64,000 nt of DNA. It comes from an uncultured Clostridia bacterium (GTDB lineage: Bacteria > Bacillota > Clostridia > Oscillospirales > Ruminococcaceae). This document shows, in pieces, positions 49,715 through 57,425 of the stretch (its first letter is position 1; each line of letters begins with the position of its first letter). Both the position numbers and the translations under genes were made by a program. Under the pieces are notes generated by a model. It made no database searches. It saw only the letters and a program-made list of their open reading frames with translations, and was not told the DNA's origin. The stretch is from positions 62,001 to 126,000 of the forward strand of contig CALCUE010000035.1 of the NCBI GenBank assembly GCA_937906945.1, written 5' to 3'.

Positions 49715-50581
49715 TCAGTAGTCCACCGGTTCGCTGATCGGTCGATCCAATAGTTCCGGATGACTGAACAGTTTGCGGGCCAAAGCGACGCTTCGGCTGT
49801 AATAAAAGCCGTCGGCGATGCGCTCGTCCACGGTGATACCAAGTTCCAGCGCTTCCCGCACCTCACAGCTTCCGTCCATCTGATAGAACGGCATCGGCTT
49901 TTTCTGACCGACCACCACGAAGAACGAGTTGGTCCCCCAGTTGGCCAGATGGTGATAGCTGGCGTTCAGCTTGATGCTGCCGAGGTTCGAGACAAAAATA
50001 CTGGAAAAATAGGGGTCCTCTTTCGCCAGGGATTGCGGATACCAGCCGTGATAATCCAGCCACGAGAGGAAGTTCATCGCGCCGGCCAGGATCGGACGGG
50101 GCATTTTGACCAGATCGTCGATGATATCGGTGGTATCGTCCTTTTTATGCTCCTTGCGGACGCTGGTGCAGATCTTTTCCACCTGGGAATGGATCTGCTC
50201 GATGGCGGGAACATCGCTTTCCGGATCGACCTTCAAAATGGCGATAGCTTCCTCACTTTTATCATCAAAGGTTTTTTTCACAATGAAAGAAATGGAAAAG
50301 TCGTCGCGCTGATAAAGGCGCCGTCCGTCATAAAAGCGGTTCATTCGCGGACGCAGAACGAACATTTTCATCAGCGCCGCGCAGATCACGTGGAAAAACG
50401 TATATTTGAACGCCGGGTTTTCGGCGTTTTTCTTGGCGATATACTCGTTGATGGCCGTCAGATCGACCACTTCGTTGAGGACCGCTTCGTTGTCCGCCCG
50501 GTTGGGCATGATGTACGGAAAAAGGCCGTGCATGGAATCAATGTTGCCGACCCATTTGGCGTCCTTTCTGTCTTTGGACAA
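49715..50581 (-). CDS. E2-like (CAT-fold) acyltransferase, catalytic His replaced
   Basis: The 288 residues resemble the catalytic domain of 2-oxoacid dehydrogenase E2 / chloramphenicol acetyltransferase, without lipoyl or binding domains. The usual end motif DHRxxDG reads DERIADG (residues 252-258), so the expected catalytic histidine is a glutamate. The rest (YTFFHVICAALMKMFVLRPRMNRF, then FSISFIVKK and SIFVSNLGSI) fits the fold. It starts with TTG at AAAGGGGAG and precedes an acyl-CoA ligase, so it may bind or transfer an acyl group in an altered way. Confidence 0.8.
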   Translation of the reverse strand: MSKDRKDAKWVGNIDSMHGLFPYIMPNRADNEAVLNEVVDLTAINEYIAKKNAENPAFKYTFFHVICAALMKMFVLRPRMNRFYDGRRLYQRDDFSISFIVKKTFDDKSEEAIAILKVDPESDVPAIEQIHSQVEKICTSVRKEHKKDDTTDIIDDLVKMPRPILAGAMNFLSWLDYHGWYPQSLAKEDPYFSSIFVSNLGSIKLNASYHHLANWGTNSFFVVVGQKKPMPFYQMDGSCEVREALELGITVDERIADGFYYSRSVALARKLFSHPELLDRPISEPVDY

Positions 50582-50672
50582 AAAAATCTCCCCTTTCCTC
50601 TTTTCTCTGAAAAGTCGCCCCCAGTATAGCATTTTTTCTGCCAACGGTCAACTTTTTCGAGCCATTTCAACC

Positions 50673-50710
50673 AAAAAGACCGGAATTCCCCATGAAATTC
50701 CGGTCTTTTT
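50673..50710. terminator. Hairpin between acyltransferase and TAXI gene
   Basis: AAAAAGACCGGAATT and AATTCCGGTCTTTTT arms, 7-nt loop; effective on the minus strand after the TAXI gene. Confidence 0.85.
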
Positions 50711-50714
50711 GCTT

Positions 50715-51680
50715 TTATTCCGTTGTTTCGCCTTTCTGTTCGGCGTAATAGCGTTTCGCGCCCGCGTGGAACGACCCGACTTTTGTCGTTTGCGCCGTAT
50801 CCAGATGGATTTCCGTTCCTTTGACGTGCCCGGAAATCAGCTCGTCCAGATTGGAAAAAAGAGTCGAAACGACGGTGTAGGCGCTGTCGTTGGAAAGGTC
50901 GCTCCGGCAGACCAGAAGCACGTCGATGCAGACCGTCGAAGTCGTGGCGCTCGTTCCGTAAATTTCGCTCCGGATCACGCCGTCGCTGAAAAACGGACAT
51001 TTTTTCTTCAAAGAAGAAGCGGTCGCCGCCGTGATCGGAAGAAAACGCACCGCCCGGGTGTCGTTGTATTCCAGGATACTGGAACTCGGCAGCGAGGAAA
51101 CGACGAAGGCCGCGTCCAGATTTCCGGCGGAAAGCGCCTGCGACGCTTCGGAAAACGTCTGGAATCGGACCGTGATCTGGTCATAGCTGACGCCGCAGGC
51201 CTCTAAGATCTGCCGCGCGGCGGCTTCTGTCGCCGTGCCCGATTCCCCAACAGCCACTGTCTTTCCCACAAGGTCCGCTACGGTCTGGATCTCGCTGTCG
51301 GCGTTGACCACGATCTGCACCGTTTCGCTGTAAAGGTTGGCCAAAACGGAAATTCCCTTCTGTTTGTCCTCTTCATAAAGCTCCTTGCCGTTCAGCGCGT
51401 AGTACAGAATATCGTTCTGCACAAAAGCGAGGTCCGCGTCGCCGCGGACGAGCATCTCGATATTTTCCACGGAGCCCTTGGTGGAAATAACGTTGGTGGT
51501 GGAGCCGAGATATTTATCCCAGATCGCCGCCATATAGGTACCGAGGCTATAATAGGTCCCGCCGCTTTTCCCCGTCGGGAACATATAATTTTCTTGTGTC
51601 TCCTGTTTTTTGCCGGATGAGCACGCCGTGAGCATCAGACAGAGCGCCAAAAGCGCCGCCAGGACTTTTTTCATTTTCAT
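50715..51680 (-). CDS. TAXI-family solute-binding lipoprotein
   Basis: TRAP-associated extracytoplasmic immunogenic (TAXI) protein that binds organic acids for TRAP transport. The 321 residues start with a lipoprotein signal (MLTAC lipobox) and include YMFPTGKSGGTYYSLG, STKGSVENIEMLVRGDADLAFVQND and VGESGTATEAAARQIL. TAXI genes normally neighbour a fused TRAP permease. None is here; instead it overlaps a patatin lipase by 4 bp, suggesting a sensing or scavenging role. Confidence 0.88.
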   Translation of the reverse strand: MKMKKVLAALLALCLMLTACSSGKKQETQENYMFPTGKSGGTYYSLGTYMAAIWDKYLGSTTNVISTKGSVENIEMLVRGDADLAFVQNDILYYALNGKELYEEDKQKGISVLANLYSETVQIVVNADSEIQTVADLVGKTVAVGESGTATEAAARQILEACGVSYDQITVRFQTFSEASQALSAGNLDAAFVVSSLPSSSILEYNDTRAVRFLPITAATASSLKKKCPFFSDGVIRSEIYGTSATTSTVCIDVLLVCRSDLSNDSAYTVVSTLFSNLDELISGHVKGTEIHLDTAQTTKVGSFHAGAKRYYAEQKGETTE

Positions 51681-52999
51681 TCCGTTTCTCCCTGCCCTTT
51701 TTGGTAACTAAGATAAAGCGCCGCGAAAAATTCTTTGGGAAGGGACCTTGCGAGAGCCCGGAATTCCCGCTCCATATCCTTGTCGGAAAGCCCGGTCAGC
51801 AGTTTCGCCGTGATGTAGGCGACCACGTCTTTTTTATCCATATCCTTGATCTGGTTGAGCTTCGCGTTCAGCGTCTTCGCCGTGCCGACTTCCTCTTCGA
51901 CCCGTTTCCAACCGTCGTTTTCAAAAGGCTCAAAAGCCTTTTCCACTTCTTTTCCGAACCCTTCCGCCGAATAGACCGTCAGCGGATCGACGCCGTAGAT
52001 CTCGGCGGCGGCTTCGCCGGAAAGCAGCGCGCATTCTGTCTTCATCCGCCCGAACCGCTGTTTCGTCGCTTCGGCAAAGGCCTTGACCGCGAGACTTTTA
52101 TAAAACTGATTCCGCTCGCTCACCGGAACGATCCCTGTTTTATAAAGAACGTTGGCGAACCAACCGTTGGCCGCTTTGGCCAGTTTTTCCGCTTCTCCCC
52201 GCTCGAAGGTATAGCTTTTTCCATCGTAGTTGCCAAAGCTTTTCATCGTGTCGTTATAACCGAGCACGATATTTCTGGCCGCCGTCTTGGGATCGAACCG
52301 CATGGACGGTCCCAGATCGAAGCTCGGCTTGATGACCCGAACCGGGTAATCGGTCTGATATTTGGCCTCAAGGCCGCTGGCCTTGAGACCCACCCCGATA
52401 ATCTCCTCGGCGCCGAGATCCAGCGCCAGATTGACGGGAAAATTGTCGCTGTAGCCACCGTCCACGTACTTTTTGCCGGAAACGACTTTCGGCTCCATGG
52501 AGGGGAACACCGTGGAGGACGCCAGAAGATAGTCGTCCATCATCCCGTAAGGAATGTCATCCAGCGTGAACGGCGTCGCCTTCATCGAAGGATATTCCGT
52601 CGTCATAATGCCGACGGCGATCCCGCTTTCCCGGACAAGCTTTTCCGAAAGTGTCCCGGACAGCAATTTGTTGAGCGGAAAAGGATCCATTTTTACTTTG
52701 ACCATATCTTCGGCCAGATCGCCCATGATTCCTTTGAGGGAGGCGGCGATGCTGTCGCTCAGCGTACTCTCCGCCAGCTTAGTGGGCGTGCGCTCGATGA
52801 TATCCTCCGTCGTGATCGATTGCCACATGGCAAGAGCGGCGTCAAAATCCCCCTGTGCCATCAGCGTGGCGTTGAGCGCGCCCACCGAGGAACCGGTCAC
52901 GATCTGATAGTCGATCCCCAGTTCCCGGATCGCCTTCCAAAAGCCCATCTGATAAGCGCCCTTGGCGCCGCCTCCGGCAAGAACAATGGCTCTTCTCAT
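51677..52999 (-). CDS. Patatin-like phospholipase
   Basis: Serine-aspartate dyad lipid acyl hydrolase. In the 440 residues the oxyanion-hole segment AGGGAKGAYQMGFW precedes the nucleophile motif GSSVG (Ser38), and the DGG motif of the catalytic aspartate appears in KKYVDGGYSDNFP. No signal peptide is present, so it acts in the cytoplasm or at the inner membrane face. About 150 C-terminal residues beyond the patatin fold are helical. It leads the unit with the TAXI lipoprotein. Confidence 0.9.
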   Translation of the reverse strand: MRRAIVLAGGGAKGAYQMGFWKAIRELGIDYQIVTGSSVGALNATLMAQGDFDAALAMWQSITTEDIIERTPTKLAESTLSDSIAASLKGIMGDLAEDMVKVKMDPFPLNKLLSGTLSEKLVRESGIAVGIMTTEYPSMKATPFTLDDIPYGMMDDYLLASSTVFPSMEPKVVSGKKYVDGGYSDNFPVNLALDLGAEEIIGVGLKASGLEAKYQTDYPVRVIKPSFDLGPSMRFDPKTAARNIVLGYNDTMKSFGNYDGKSYTFERGEAEKLAKAANGWFANVLYKTGIVPVSERNQFYKSLAVKAFAEATKQRFGRMKTECALLSGEAAAEIYGVDPLTVYSAEGFGKEVEKAFEPFENDGWKRVEEEVGTAKTLNAKLNQIKDMDKKDVVAYITAKLLTGLSDKDMEREFRALARSLPKEFFAALYLSYQKGQGETE

Positions 53000-53031
53000 A
53001 GCATAGCCTCCCTTTTTCGTTAACTGCTTCT

Positions 53032-53060
53032 ATTGTATTATACTTTTATGAACTTTTCAA
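53032..53060 (-). promoter_or_regulatory. Promoter of patatin-TAXI unit
   Basis: TTGAAA and TACAAT at 17 bp on the minus strand, 33 bp ahead of the start. Confidence 0.75.
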
Positions 53061-53118
53061 GAACCGGGCCGTTCTTTCGGCGAAAAATCCTCTTTTTCGC
53101 CTTTTTTCTATTTTATTT

Positions 53119-53140
53119 TATAATACTTTATAGTATATAA
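53119..53140. repeat. Palindromic intergenic motif, copy 2
   Basis: Arms TATAATACT and AGTATATAA around TTAT; the same arms as 22209-22230 in opposite orientation. Confidence 0.5.
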
Positions 53141-53203
53141 ATTGTCATTTATCTCACAAACGTGGCATATGGACGCTCTTTTTTCTCTTTTCCATAAAAG
53201 CAC

Positions 53204-53232
53204 TTTACAATTTCCCGATAACATAGTATGAT
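53204..53232 (+). promoter_or_regulatory. Promoter of cyclophilin gene
   Basis: TTTACA and TATGAT at 17 bp, 31 bp ahead of the start. Confidence 0.7.
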
Positions 53233-53263
53233 AGGACTATCAATTATTCAGGAGGAACTATCC

Positions 53264-53737
53264 ATGATCAAAATCGACATTAAAAGCTTCGGTTCCATGA
53301 CTTTTGAGCTTGATCCCGAAGCCGCACCGAAAACCGTTGAAAACTTTCTGAACCTTGTCAACAAAAGCTTCTACGATGGTCTTACCTTCCACCGCATCAT
53401 CAAAGGCTTTATGATCCAGGGCGGTGACCCCAAGGGCAACGGCACCGGTGGCTGCAAACCGGAGATCGTCGGCGAATTCAAATCCAATGGCTTTGACAAC
53501 CCCATCAGCCACAAACGCGGCGTCATCTCCATGGCCCGTACTTCCGACCCGAACTCCGCTTCCTGCCAGTTCTTCATCGTCCATGAGGACAGCGACTTCC
53601 TCGACGGCGACTATGCCGCTTTCGGCCACATGGTCGATGGCTTCGATGTTCTGGACGCCATCGCCGCCATTCCGACCTATCCGGACGACAGCCCGAGCAA
53701 AAAAGTCGTCATCAAAAAGATTTCCGTCGTTGACTGA
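53264..53737 (+). CDS. Peptidyl-prolyl cis-trans isomerase (cyclophilin)
   Basis: The 157-residue cytoplasmic cyclophilin is one domain: FELDPEAAPKTVENFLNLVN, then FHRIIKGFMIQGGDPKGNGTGG containing the catalytic arginine, RGVISMARTSDPNSASCQFFI and the late DFLDGDYAAFGHMVDG. It lacks a signal peptide, so it assists protein folding inside the cell. The ATG follows CAGGAGG. Followed by a membrane protein whose ATG overlaps its stop. Confidence 0.96.
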   Translation: MIKIDIKSFGSMTFELDPEAAPKTVENFLNLVNKSFYDGLTFHRIIKGFMIQGGDPKGNGTGGCKPEIVGEFKSNGFDNPISHKRGVISMARTSDPNSASCQFFIVHEDSDFLDGDYAAFGHMVDGFDVLDAIAAIPTYPDDSPSKKVVIKKISVVD

Positions 53738-54171
53738 TGAAATCGTGGAACCTGAAACCGACGCTGACCGCCTCGGCGATCCTTCTCGGCTTTTATGTCG
53801 TCTGCCTGGCCGGAACGCTTCTGCTTCCCGCCGGTACCGCTGACGCTGTCCGTGTCGTTTTGTTGGAGTGGGGCGCGTTTCCCCTACTCTGCGCCATCAC
53901 CGGTGGCGTTGTCGCCCAAAAAAGCGGTTTTATGCCCCTTTACGGCCTTCTGTCCGGTCTTCTGTTCCTGCCGTTCCTTTTCCTCTGTTTCGAGGAAAAA
54001 AATCCCTACGTCATTCTGATGTACGTGATTTTCGGCTACGTCGGAACGCTTCTCGGCACCTTCCTTTTCAAAAAGGAAGTCCGCCGCATTGAAAACGGCG
54101 AAAAAGAGGAACACAAAAAGCCTCTTTTGCTTCGTCTTTTCGACCGGCACAATCTGGATCAATATAAATAA
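53737..54171 (+). CDS. Four-helix membrane protein of unknown function
   Basis: The 144 residues contain four predicted helices (LTASAILLGFYVVCLAGTLLL, VVLLEWGAFPLLCAITGGV, PLYGLLSGLLFLPFLFL, VILMYVIFGYVGTLLGTFLF) and a charged tail (RRIENGEKEEHKKP). I do not recognise the family. The ATG overlaps the cyclophilin stop (TGATG), so the two are translationally coupled. It ends at the first copy of a repeated terminator. Confidence 0.7.
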   Translation: MKSWNLKPTLTASAILLGFYVVCLAGTLLLPAGTADAVRVVLLEWGAFPLLCAITGGVVAQKSGFMPLYGLLSGLLFLPFLFLCFEEKNPYVILMYVIFGYVGTLLGTFLFKKEVRRIENGEKEEHKKPLLLRLFDRHNLDQYK

Positions 54172-54175
54172 GCGC

Positions 54176-54208
54176 AAAAAATCCTGCCGTCACCGGCAGG
54201 ATTTTTTT
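54176..54208. terminator. Repeated terminator, copy 1
   Basis: A6, TCCTGCCGTCACCGGCAGGA, T7. This 33-nt string is identical at 55008-55040 and 55992-56024. Functions in both directions; here between convergent genes. Confidence 0.9.
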
Positions 54209-54549
54209 CTATTCTCCCAATAATCCGCTTTTTCCTCATCCGGATAAATCCACTCACCGGAACCGCCTTCCCGTGAGGAACGATAAAGGGCGATCAGCTT
54301 TTCTTTTTCCGAATTGTCCCCTTGGCAAAGGCGTTGCACCGCTTCGAACTCTATCTTGTTTACGCAAGGATACGGAAGCCCCTCTTCCCAGGATTTCTGA
54401 ATATACCTTTCCCGAATTTCTTTCGTTCTTTTTTCGTTCTCCTCATACCGCCGGATAAAAGAAATGAACCGTTCTTCCCGTTCTTCGCTTTCTTTTTCCT
54501 CCCGCTTTTGCTCCCTTTCTTTTCTCTTATTTACTGCGAAACCTCCCAT
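54190..54549 (-). CDS. Charged helical protein, unknown, ends in terminator
   Basis: This unrecognised 119-residue protein is dominated by Lys/Arg/Glu repeats (NKRKEREQKREEKESEERE) forming a probable coiled coil in the first half, then YPCVNKIEFEAVQRLCQGD and a Tyr/Trp-containing end. The last residues and stop are encoded within the repeated terminator stem, suggesting that the original 3' end was replaced. AGGAGG marks the start. Divergent from an XRE regulator, with an AT-rich palindrome between them. Confidence 0.65.
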   Translation of the reverse strand: MGGFAVNKRKEREQKREEKESEEREERFISFIRRYEENEKRTKEIRERYIQKSWEEGLPYPCVNKIEFEAVQRLCQGDNSEKEKLIALYRSSREGGSGEWIYPDEEKADYWENRKKSCR

Positions 54550-54597
54550 AAACTGACCTCCTTTTTGTTTAGCGTAGCACATTATTTTATCAAAATC

Positions 54598-54617
54598 AAT
54601 ATTTATTGCTAAATATT
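54598..54617. promoter_or_regulatory. Putative operator between divergent genes
   Basis: Inverted repeat AATATTTA-TTGC-TAAATATT in the 130-bp divergent region, a likely site for the XRE regulator. Confidence 0.5.
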
Positions 54618-54678
54618 TAGTTATAAATATCTTCATAAGTGAAGCTATTCTCTCCAAAATAAAGAGGAGGTGATAGCT

Positions 54679-55008
54679 ATGAGTGTTGATTATAGATTTA
54701 TCGGAAAACGTATTCAACAAAAACGGAAAGAAAAGAAATGGACGCAAGAGCAATTAGCTGAAAAGCTCGGTGTCACCGTCGGCTATGTCAGCCAACTGGA
54801 ACGAGGCATAACAAAAATCAATCTGGACCGTCTTTCCGAAATCGGCACCCTGTTGGAAACGGAACTTTCCTATTTTATCACCGGCACCGTTAGCGGACAG
54901 AATTCCTATTTGCACGACGAACTGACCGAAAAAATCGCCCACTTAAATCCCAACCAACGGAAAATGGTCGCCGAAATCATCGACAGCATCCTAAAAAATG
55001 AGCCTTAA
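54679..55008 (+). CDS. XRE-family transcriptional regulator
   Basis: The 109-residue regulator contains a Cro/C1-type helix-turn-helix (RIQQKRKEKKWTQEQLAEKLGVTVGYVSQLERG, broken, residues about 9-42). A short C-terminal extension (LHDELTEKIAHLNPNQRKMVAEIIDSIL) is typical of SinR-like or phage-type repressors. AGAGGAGG precedes the ATG. It is transcribed away from the charged protein gene at 54190, so it probably regulates that gene and itself. Its composition is more AT-rich than its neighbours. Confidence 0.88.
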   Translation: MSVDYRFIGKRIQQKRKEKKWTQEQLAEKLGVTVGYVSQLERGITKINLDRLSEIGTLLETELSYFITGTVSGQNSYLHDELTEKIAHLNPNQRKMVAEIIDSILKNEP

Positions 55009-55040
55009 AAAAATCCTGCCGTCACCGGCAGGATTTTTTT
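55008..55040. terminator. Repeated terminator, copy 2
   Basis: Identical 33-nt string to copies 1 and 3, directly after the XRE stop and at the end of the convergent unknown gene. Confidence 0.9.
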
Positions 55041-55596
55041 AATAGATTACTTCATCGAATATAGCCGCTATTGCCCGATACCATTCGTTTTCAAGCTCCA
55101 TTGAATTTTCATCTTGGAACAGTTTCCCGATTCCTTTACTGATTGCCTTAATTCCCGCTTTGCCGATTCCCACTGCGGCACTACCTATTGCGAAACCTAC
55201 TCCTGCCGCGCCTCCATGCAAAATCCCCGCTGCTGTTCCGATAGCTCCGGAACCATCAAAGATTTTTTTACTTGCCAAACTCTCATTTTTCATATTTTTA
55301 CTGGTGCCAAAAGAATAAATATCAACAATACAGGTTTTCCCAACATCTTTTTTATAAATACAGAATTTATAGTAATCATACAAATGCTCCGGATTAACTA
55401 AAGCGATACAAGTTTCTTCTTTAGCGAAAAGTCCGCCCCCTCCCAAAGTTGCGGAAACTACACGTGCGGGAATTCCATACTCTTCTATTTTTGCATTCAA
55501 CGCTTCGGTGATCGCATCATAGCTGACTTCTGAACCATTCATATAGCGTACGCTATCTCTTATGGCTTCCATCTTTTTTCTATTGACATATTCCAT
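55039..55596 (-). CDS. Unknown 185-aa protein with glycine-rich segment
   Basis: I do not recognise it. The first half looks globular (EYVNRKKMEAIRDSVRYMNG, then LGGGGLFAKEETCIALVNPEHLYDYYKFCIYKKDV). The second half has a glycine-zipper-like stretch of about 40 residues (IGTAAGILHGGAAGVGFAIG and SAAVGIGKAGIKAISKGIG) that could insert in a membrane or pack between helices. No signal peptide. The start follows AAAGGAG at a distance. Divergent from an XRE regulator with operator-like palindromes between them. AT-rich, a likely accessory gene. Confidence 0.65.
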   Translation of the reverse strand: MEYVNRKKMEAIRDSVRYMNGSEVSYDAITEALNAKIEEYGIPARVVSATLGGGGLFAKEETCIALVNPEHLYDYYKFCIYKKDVGKTCIVDIYSFGTSKNMKNESLASKKIFDGSGAIGTAAGILHGGAAGVGFAIGSAAVGIGKAGIKAISKGIGKLFQDENSMELENEWYRAIAAIFDEVIY

Positions 55597-55632
55597 ACCC
55601 TAATCTCCTTTTCAGATTCGTTAGTACAATAT

Positions 55633-55661
55633 TACAATACCATAGTATTTTTATTTTGTCA
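55633..55661 (-). promoter_or_regulatory. Promoter of unknown 185-aa gene with dyad
   Basis: TTGACA and TATTGT at 17 bp on the minus strand. A dyad AATAC-CATA-GTATT (55636-55649) overlaps the -10 side. Confidence 0.65.
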
Positions 55662-55686
55662 ATTAAAAACATACAATAGTATTGTA
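55656..55686 (+). promoter_or_regulatory. Promoter and palindrome of second XRE gene
   Basis: TTGTCA and TATTGT with 18 bp; the perfect 15-bp palindrome TACAATAGTATTGTA (55672-55686) covers the -10, as expected for autorepression. Confidence 0.65.
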
Positions 55687-55711
55687 TTATTTTTAAGGTG
55701 TGGTGTCTTTT

Positions 55712-55987
55712 ATGTTAAATCAACGAATCCGTGAATTACGGATCGCGAAAAATATTAGTCAGGTGGAGTTAGCTAAAGCTCTCGGTGTTACCAAACAGAG
55801 TGTCTCCAACTGGGAAAATGACAACATTCAGCCTTCTATTGATATGTTGATTAAAATGGCTCAATATTTTGGCGTTACAACCGACTATTTACTTGCTTTG
55901 GATAATCGGCATTTTTTAGAAGTATCTGATCTTTCCATGGAAAAAGTCAGCCACCTTCGACAAATCATTTTGGATATGAAACCATAA
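55712..55987 (+). CDS. XRE-family transcriptional regulator
   Basis: 91 residues: helix-turn-helix (RIRELRIAKNISQVELAKALGVTKQSVSNWEN, broken) followed by the typical IQPSIDMLIKMAQYFGVTTDYLL region and a short C-terminus (VSHLRQIILDM). Clear Cro/C1-type repressor. AAGGTG lies about 10 bp ahead of the ATG. It is the partner of the divergent unknown gene at 55039 and ends at the third copy of the repeated terminator. Confidence 0.9.
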   Translation: MLNQRIRELRIAKNISQVELAKALGVTKQSVSNWENDNIQPSIDMLIKMAQYFGVTTDYLLALDNRHFLEVSDLSMEKVSHLRQIILDMKP

Positions 55988-55991
55988 GCAC

Positions 55992-56024
55992 AAAAAATCC
56001 TGCCGTCACCGGCAGGATTTTTTT
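55992..56024. terminator. Repeated terminator, copy 3
   Basis: Same 33-nt string, preceded by TAAGCAC (TAAGCGC at copy 1), between the XRE gene and the convergent GNAT gene. Confidence 0.9.
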
Positions 56025-56523
56025 ATAATATTTTTTCCGCGATCACAATGGTATAGGGGTTGGAATGGTCTTTCGCTCCGGTTTCCGAAAAGCCGTTTTT
56101 CTTCCAAAAAGCTTCGCTCTGCGGGTTCCCTTCCACCCAGCCGAGCCGCACGCTTTGAAAGCCGTCCGCTTTAAGAAAATCGAAAAGCTCCGTCACGATC
56201 TTCGTCCCGAGCCCCGCTCCCTGTTTTGCTTTTTCCACCATGAAAAAGCCGAGGAACGCCACCTCCGGCTTCGGAAAACCGGAAATGAAATCCATGACGG
56301 CGACTAGCTTTTCGCCGTCGAAATAGCCGACGTAATATTTATCCTCATAGGTCTTTCCCGGCGGCAGCGCCGCCATATCCTCCCGGATATGTTCCTCCGT
56401 CACAAAGGGCGGACAATGCTCATAGAAAAGCCCGTTTTCCCGGCAAAGGGCAAAAACCGCCGGAATATCTTCGTCGGAAAGCGTCCGCACCGAATAACTT
56501 TCCGAAAATTTTGAAACGTCCAT
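56023..56523 (-). CDS. GNAT acetyltransferase
   Basis: The 166-residue GNAT protein includes the N-terminal VRTLSDEDIPAVFALCREN, FYEHCPPFVTEEHIREDMAALP, the acetyl-CoA loop AKQGAGLGTKIVTELFDFLK (Q-G-A-G-L-G) and the WVEGNPQSEAFWKKNGF terminal signature. Substrate unknown. It starts just after the lipid-kinase stop and is probably co-transcribed with it. Confidence 0.9.
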   Translation of the reverse strand: MDVSKFSESYSVRTLSDEDIPAVFALCRENGLFYEHCPPFVTEEHIREDMAALPPGKTYEDKYYVGYFDGEKLVAVMDFISGFPKPEVAFLGFFMVEKAKQGAGLGTKIVTELFDFLKADGFQSVRLGWVEGNPQSEAFWKKNGFSETGAKDHSNPYTIVIAEKIL

Positions 56524-56524
56524 C

Positions 56525-57409
56525 TTAGAACACCAGCCGGATCGCCGAAGGAAGATTTTCGATCGTCGTTCCGTTTTCTCCCTGCTCAAATTCCCCGTCG
56601 AGGCTCCACCCGCTCACCGGATTTTTCCGAAGCAGGAGCTTCTGTGTCGAGAAAAACTCGATCTCCTCGCAATCCTCCAACTTTTGCGTCGTCAGCGCCT
56701 TAAGAATATGAGAAAGCTGCGTGGCGTTTTCCGGATTTTTGACCAGCATGACCTCAAAACAGCCGTCGTTCATGTCCACAAGGTCTTTGGAGATCGAAAG
56801 AACACCGCCGAGGGACGTGGAATTGCTGATGGCACCGAAAATATAATTTCCCTCATAGATCGTCCCGTTTGCTTCGAGCGAAACGTATTCCGGGTGAAGT
56901 TTCGTAAGCTCCATACCGCCTTCCAATACGTAAGCCAGATGGCCGATGACGTTTTTCACGTTCTGCGGTGTGGAATAACTGGCTTTGGTAAAAGCGCCGA
57001 AGGACGCCACATAGGTAAAACTCCGTCCTCCGAAGGAACCGGCGTCAATAGTATGAACACTTCCCTTGCCGATGGCTTCCGCCGCCGTCAGAATATCGGA
57101 AGAAAGCCCAAGACTGGCGGCAAAATCGTTGGTACTGCCGCAGGGAATGTAGCCGATGTCCCGGTTGGCCCCTTGGATGTTGCCGGAAACGACCTCGTTG
57201 AAGGTGCCGTCGCCGCCACAGGCTACGACCAAATCGAAATCTTTCCCGTATTCTTCGGCCCAACGCTCGGCGTCGCCCCGTTTCGTCGTCAGCATGGTGA
57301 AAACGTCATAGCCGTTTTCCGTCAGAATGGACGTCACTTTCGCGATATAATAATGGGCCAGCCGAAGACCGGACACCGGGTTAATGATCAGAAGCAGTTT
57401 CTTTTGCAT
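56525..57409 (-). CDS. Diacylglycerol/lipid kinase (YegS/DagK-like)
   Basis: The 294-residue protein is a DAGK-catalytic domain enzyme that phosphorylates diacylglycerol or related lipids, recycling them into phosphatidate. Signatures are LLIINPVSG near the N-terminus and VVACGGDGTFNEVVSG with the GGDGT nucleotide motif, followed by GYIPCGSTNDFAASLG. The C-terminal beta domain is present to full length. It directly precedes the GNAT gene. The start has only a weak ribosome binding site. Confidence 0.93.
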   Translation of the reverse strand: MQKKLLLIINPVSGLRLAHYYIAKVTSILTENGYDVFTMLTTKRGDAERWAEEYGKDFDLVVACGGDGTFNEVVSGNIQGANRDIGYIPCGSTNDFAASLGLSSDILTAAEAIGKGSVHTIDAGSFGGRSFTYVASFGAFTKASYSTPQNVKNVIGHLAYVLEGGMELTKLHPEYVSLEANGTIYEGNYIFGAISNSTSLGGVLSISKDLVDMNDGCFEVMLVKNPENATQLSHILKALTTQKLEDCEEIEFFSTQKLLLRKNPVSGWSLDGEFEQGENGTTIENLPSAIRLVF

Positions 57410-57425
57410 ACCGTCTCACGCTTTC

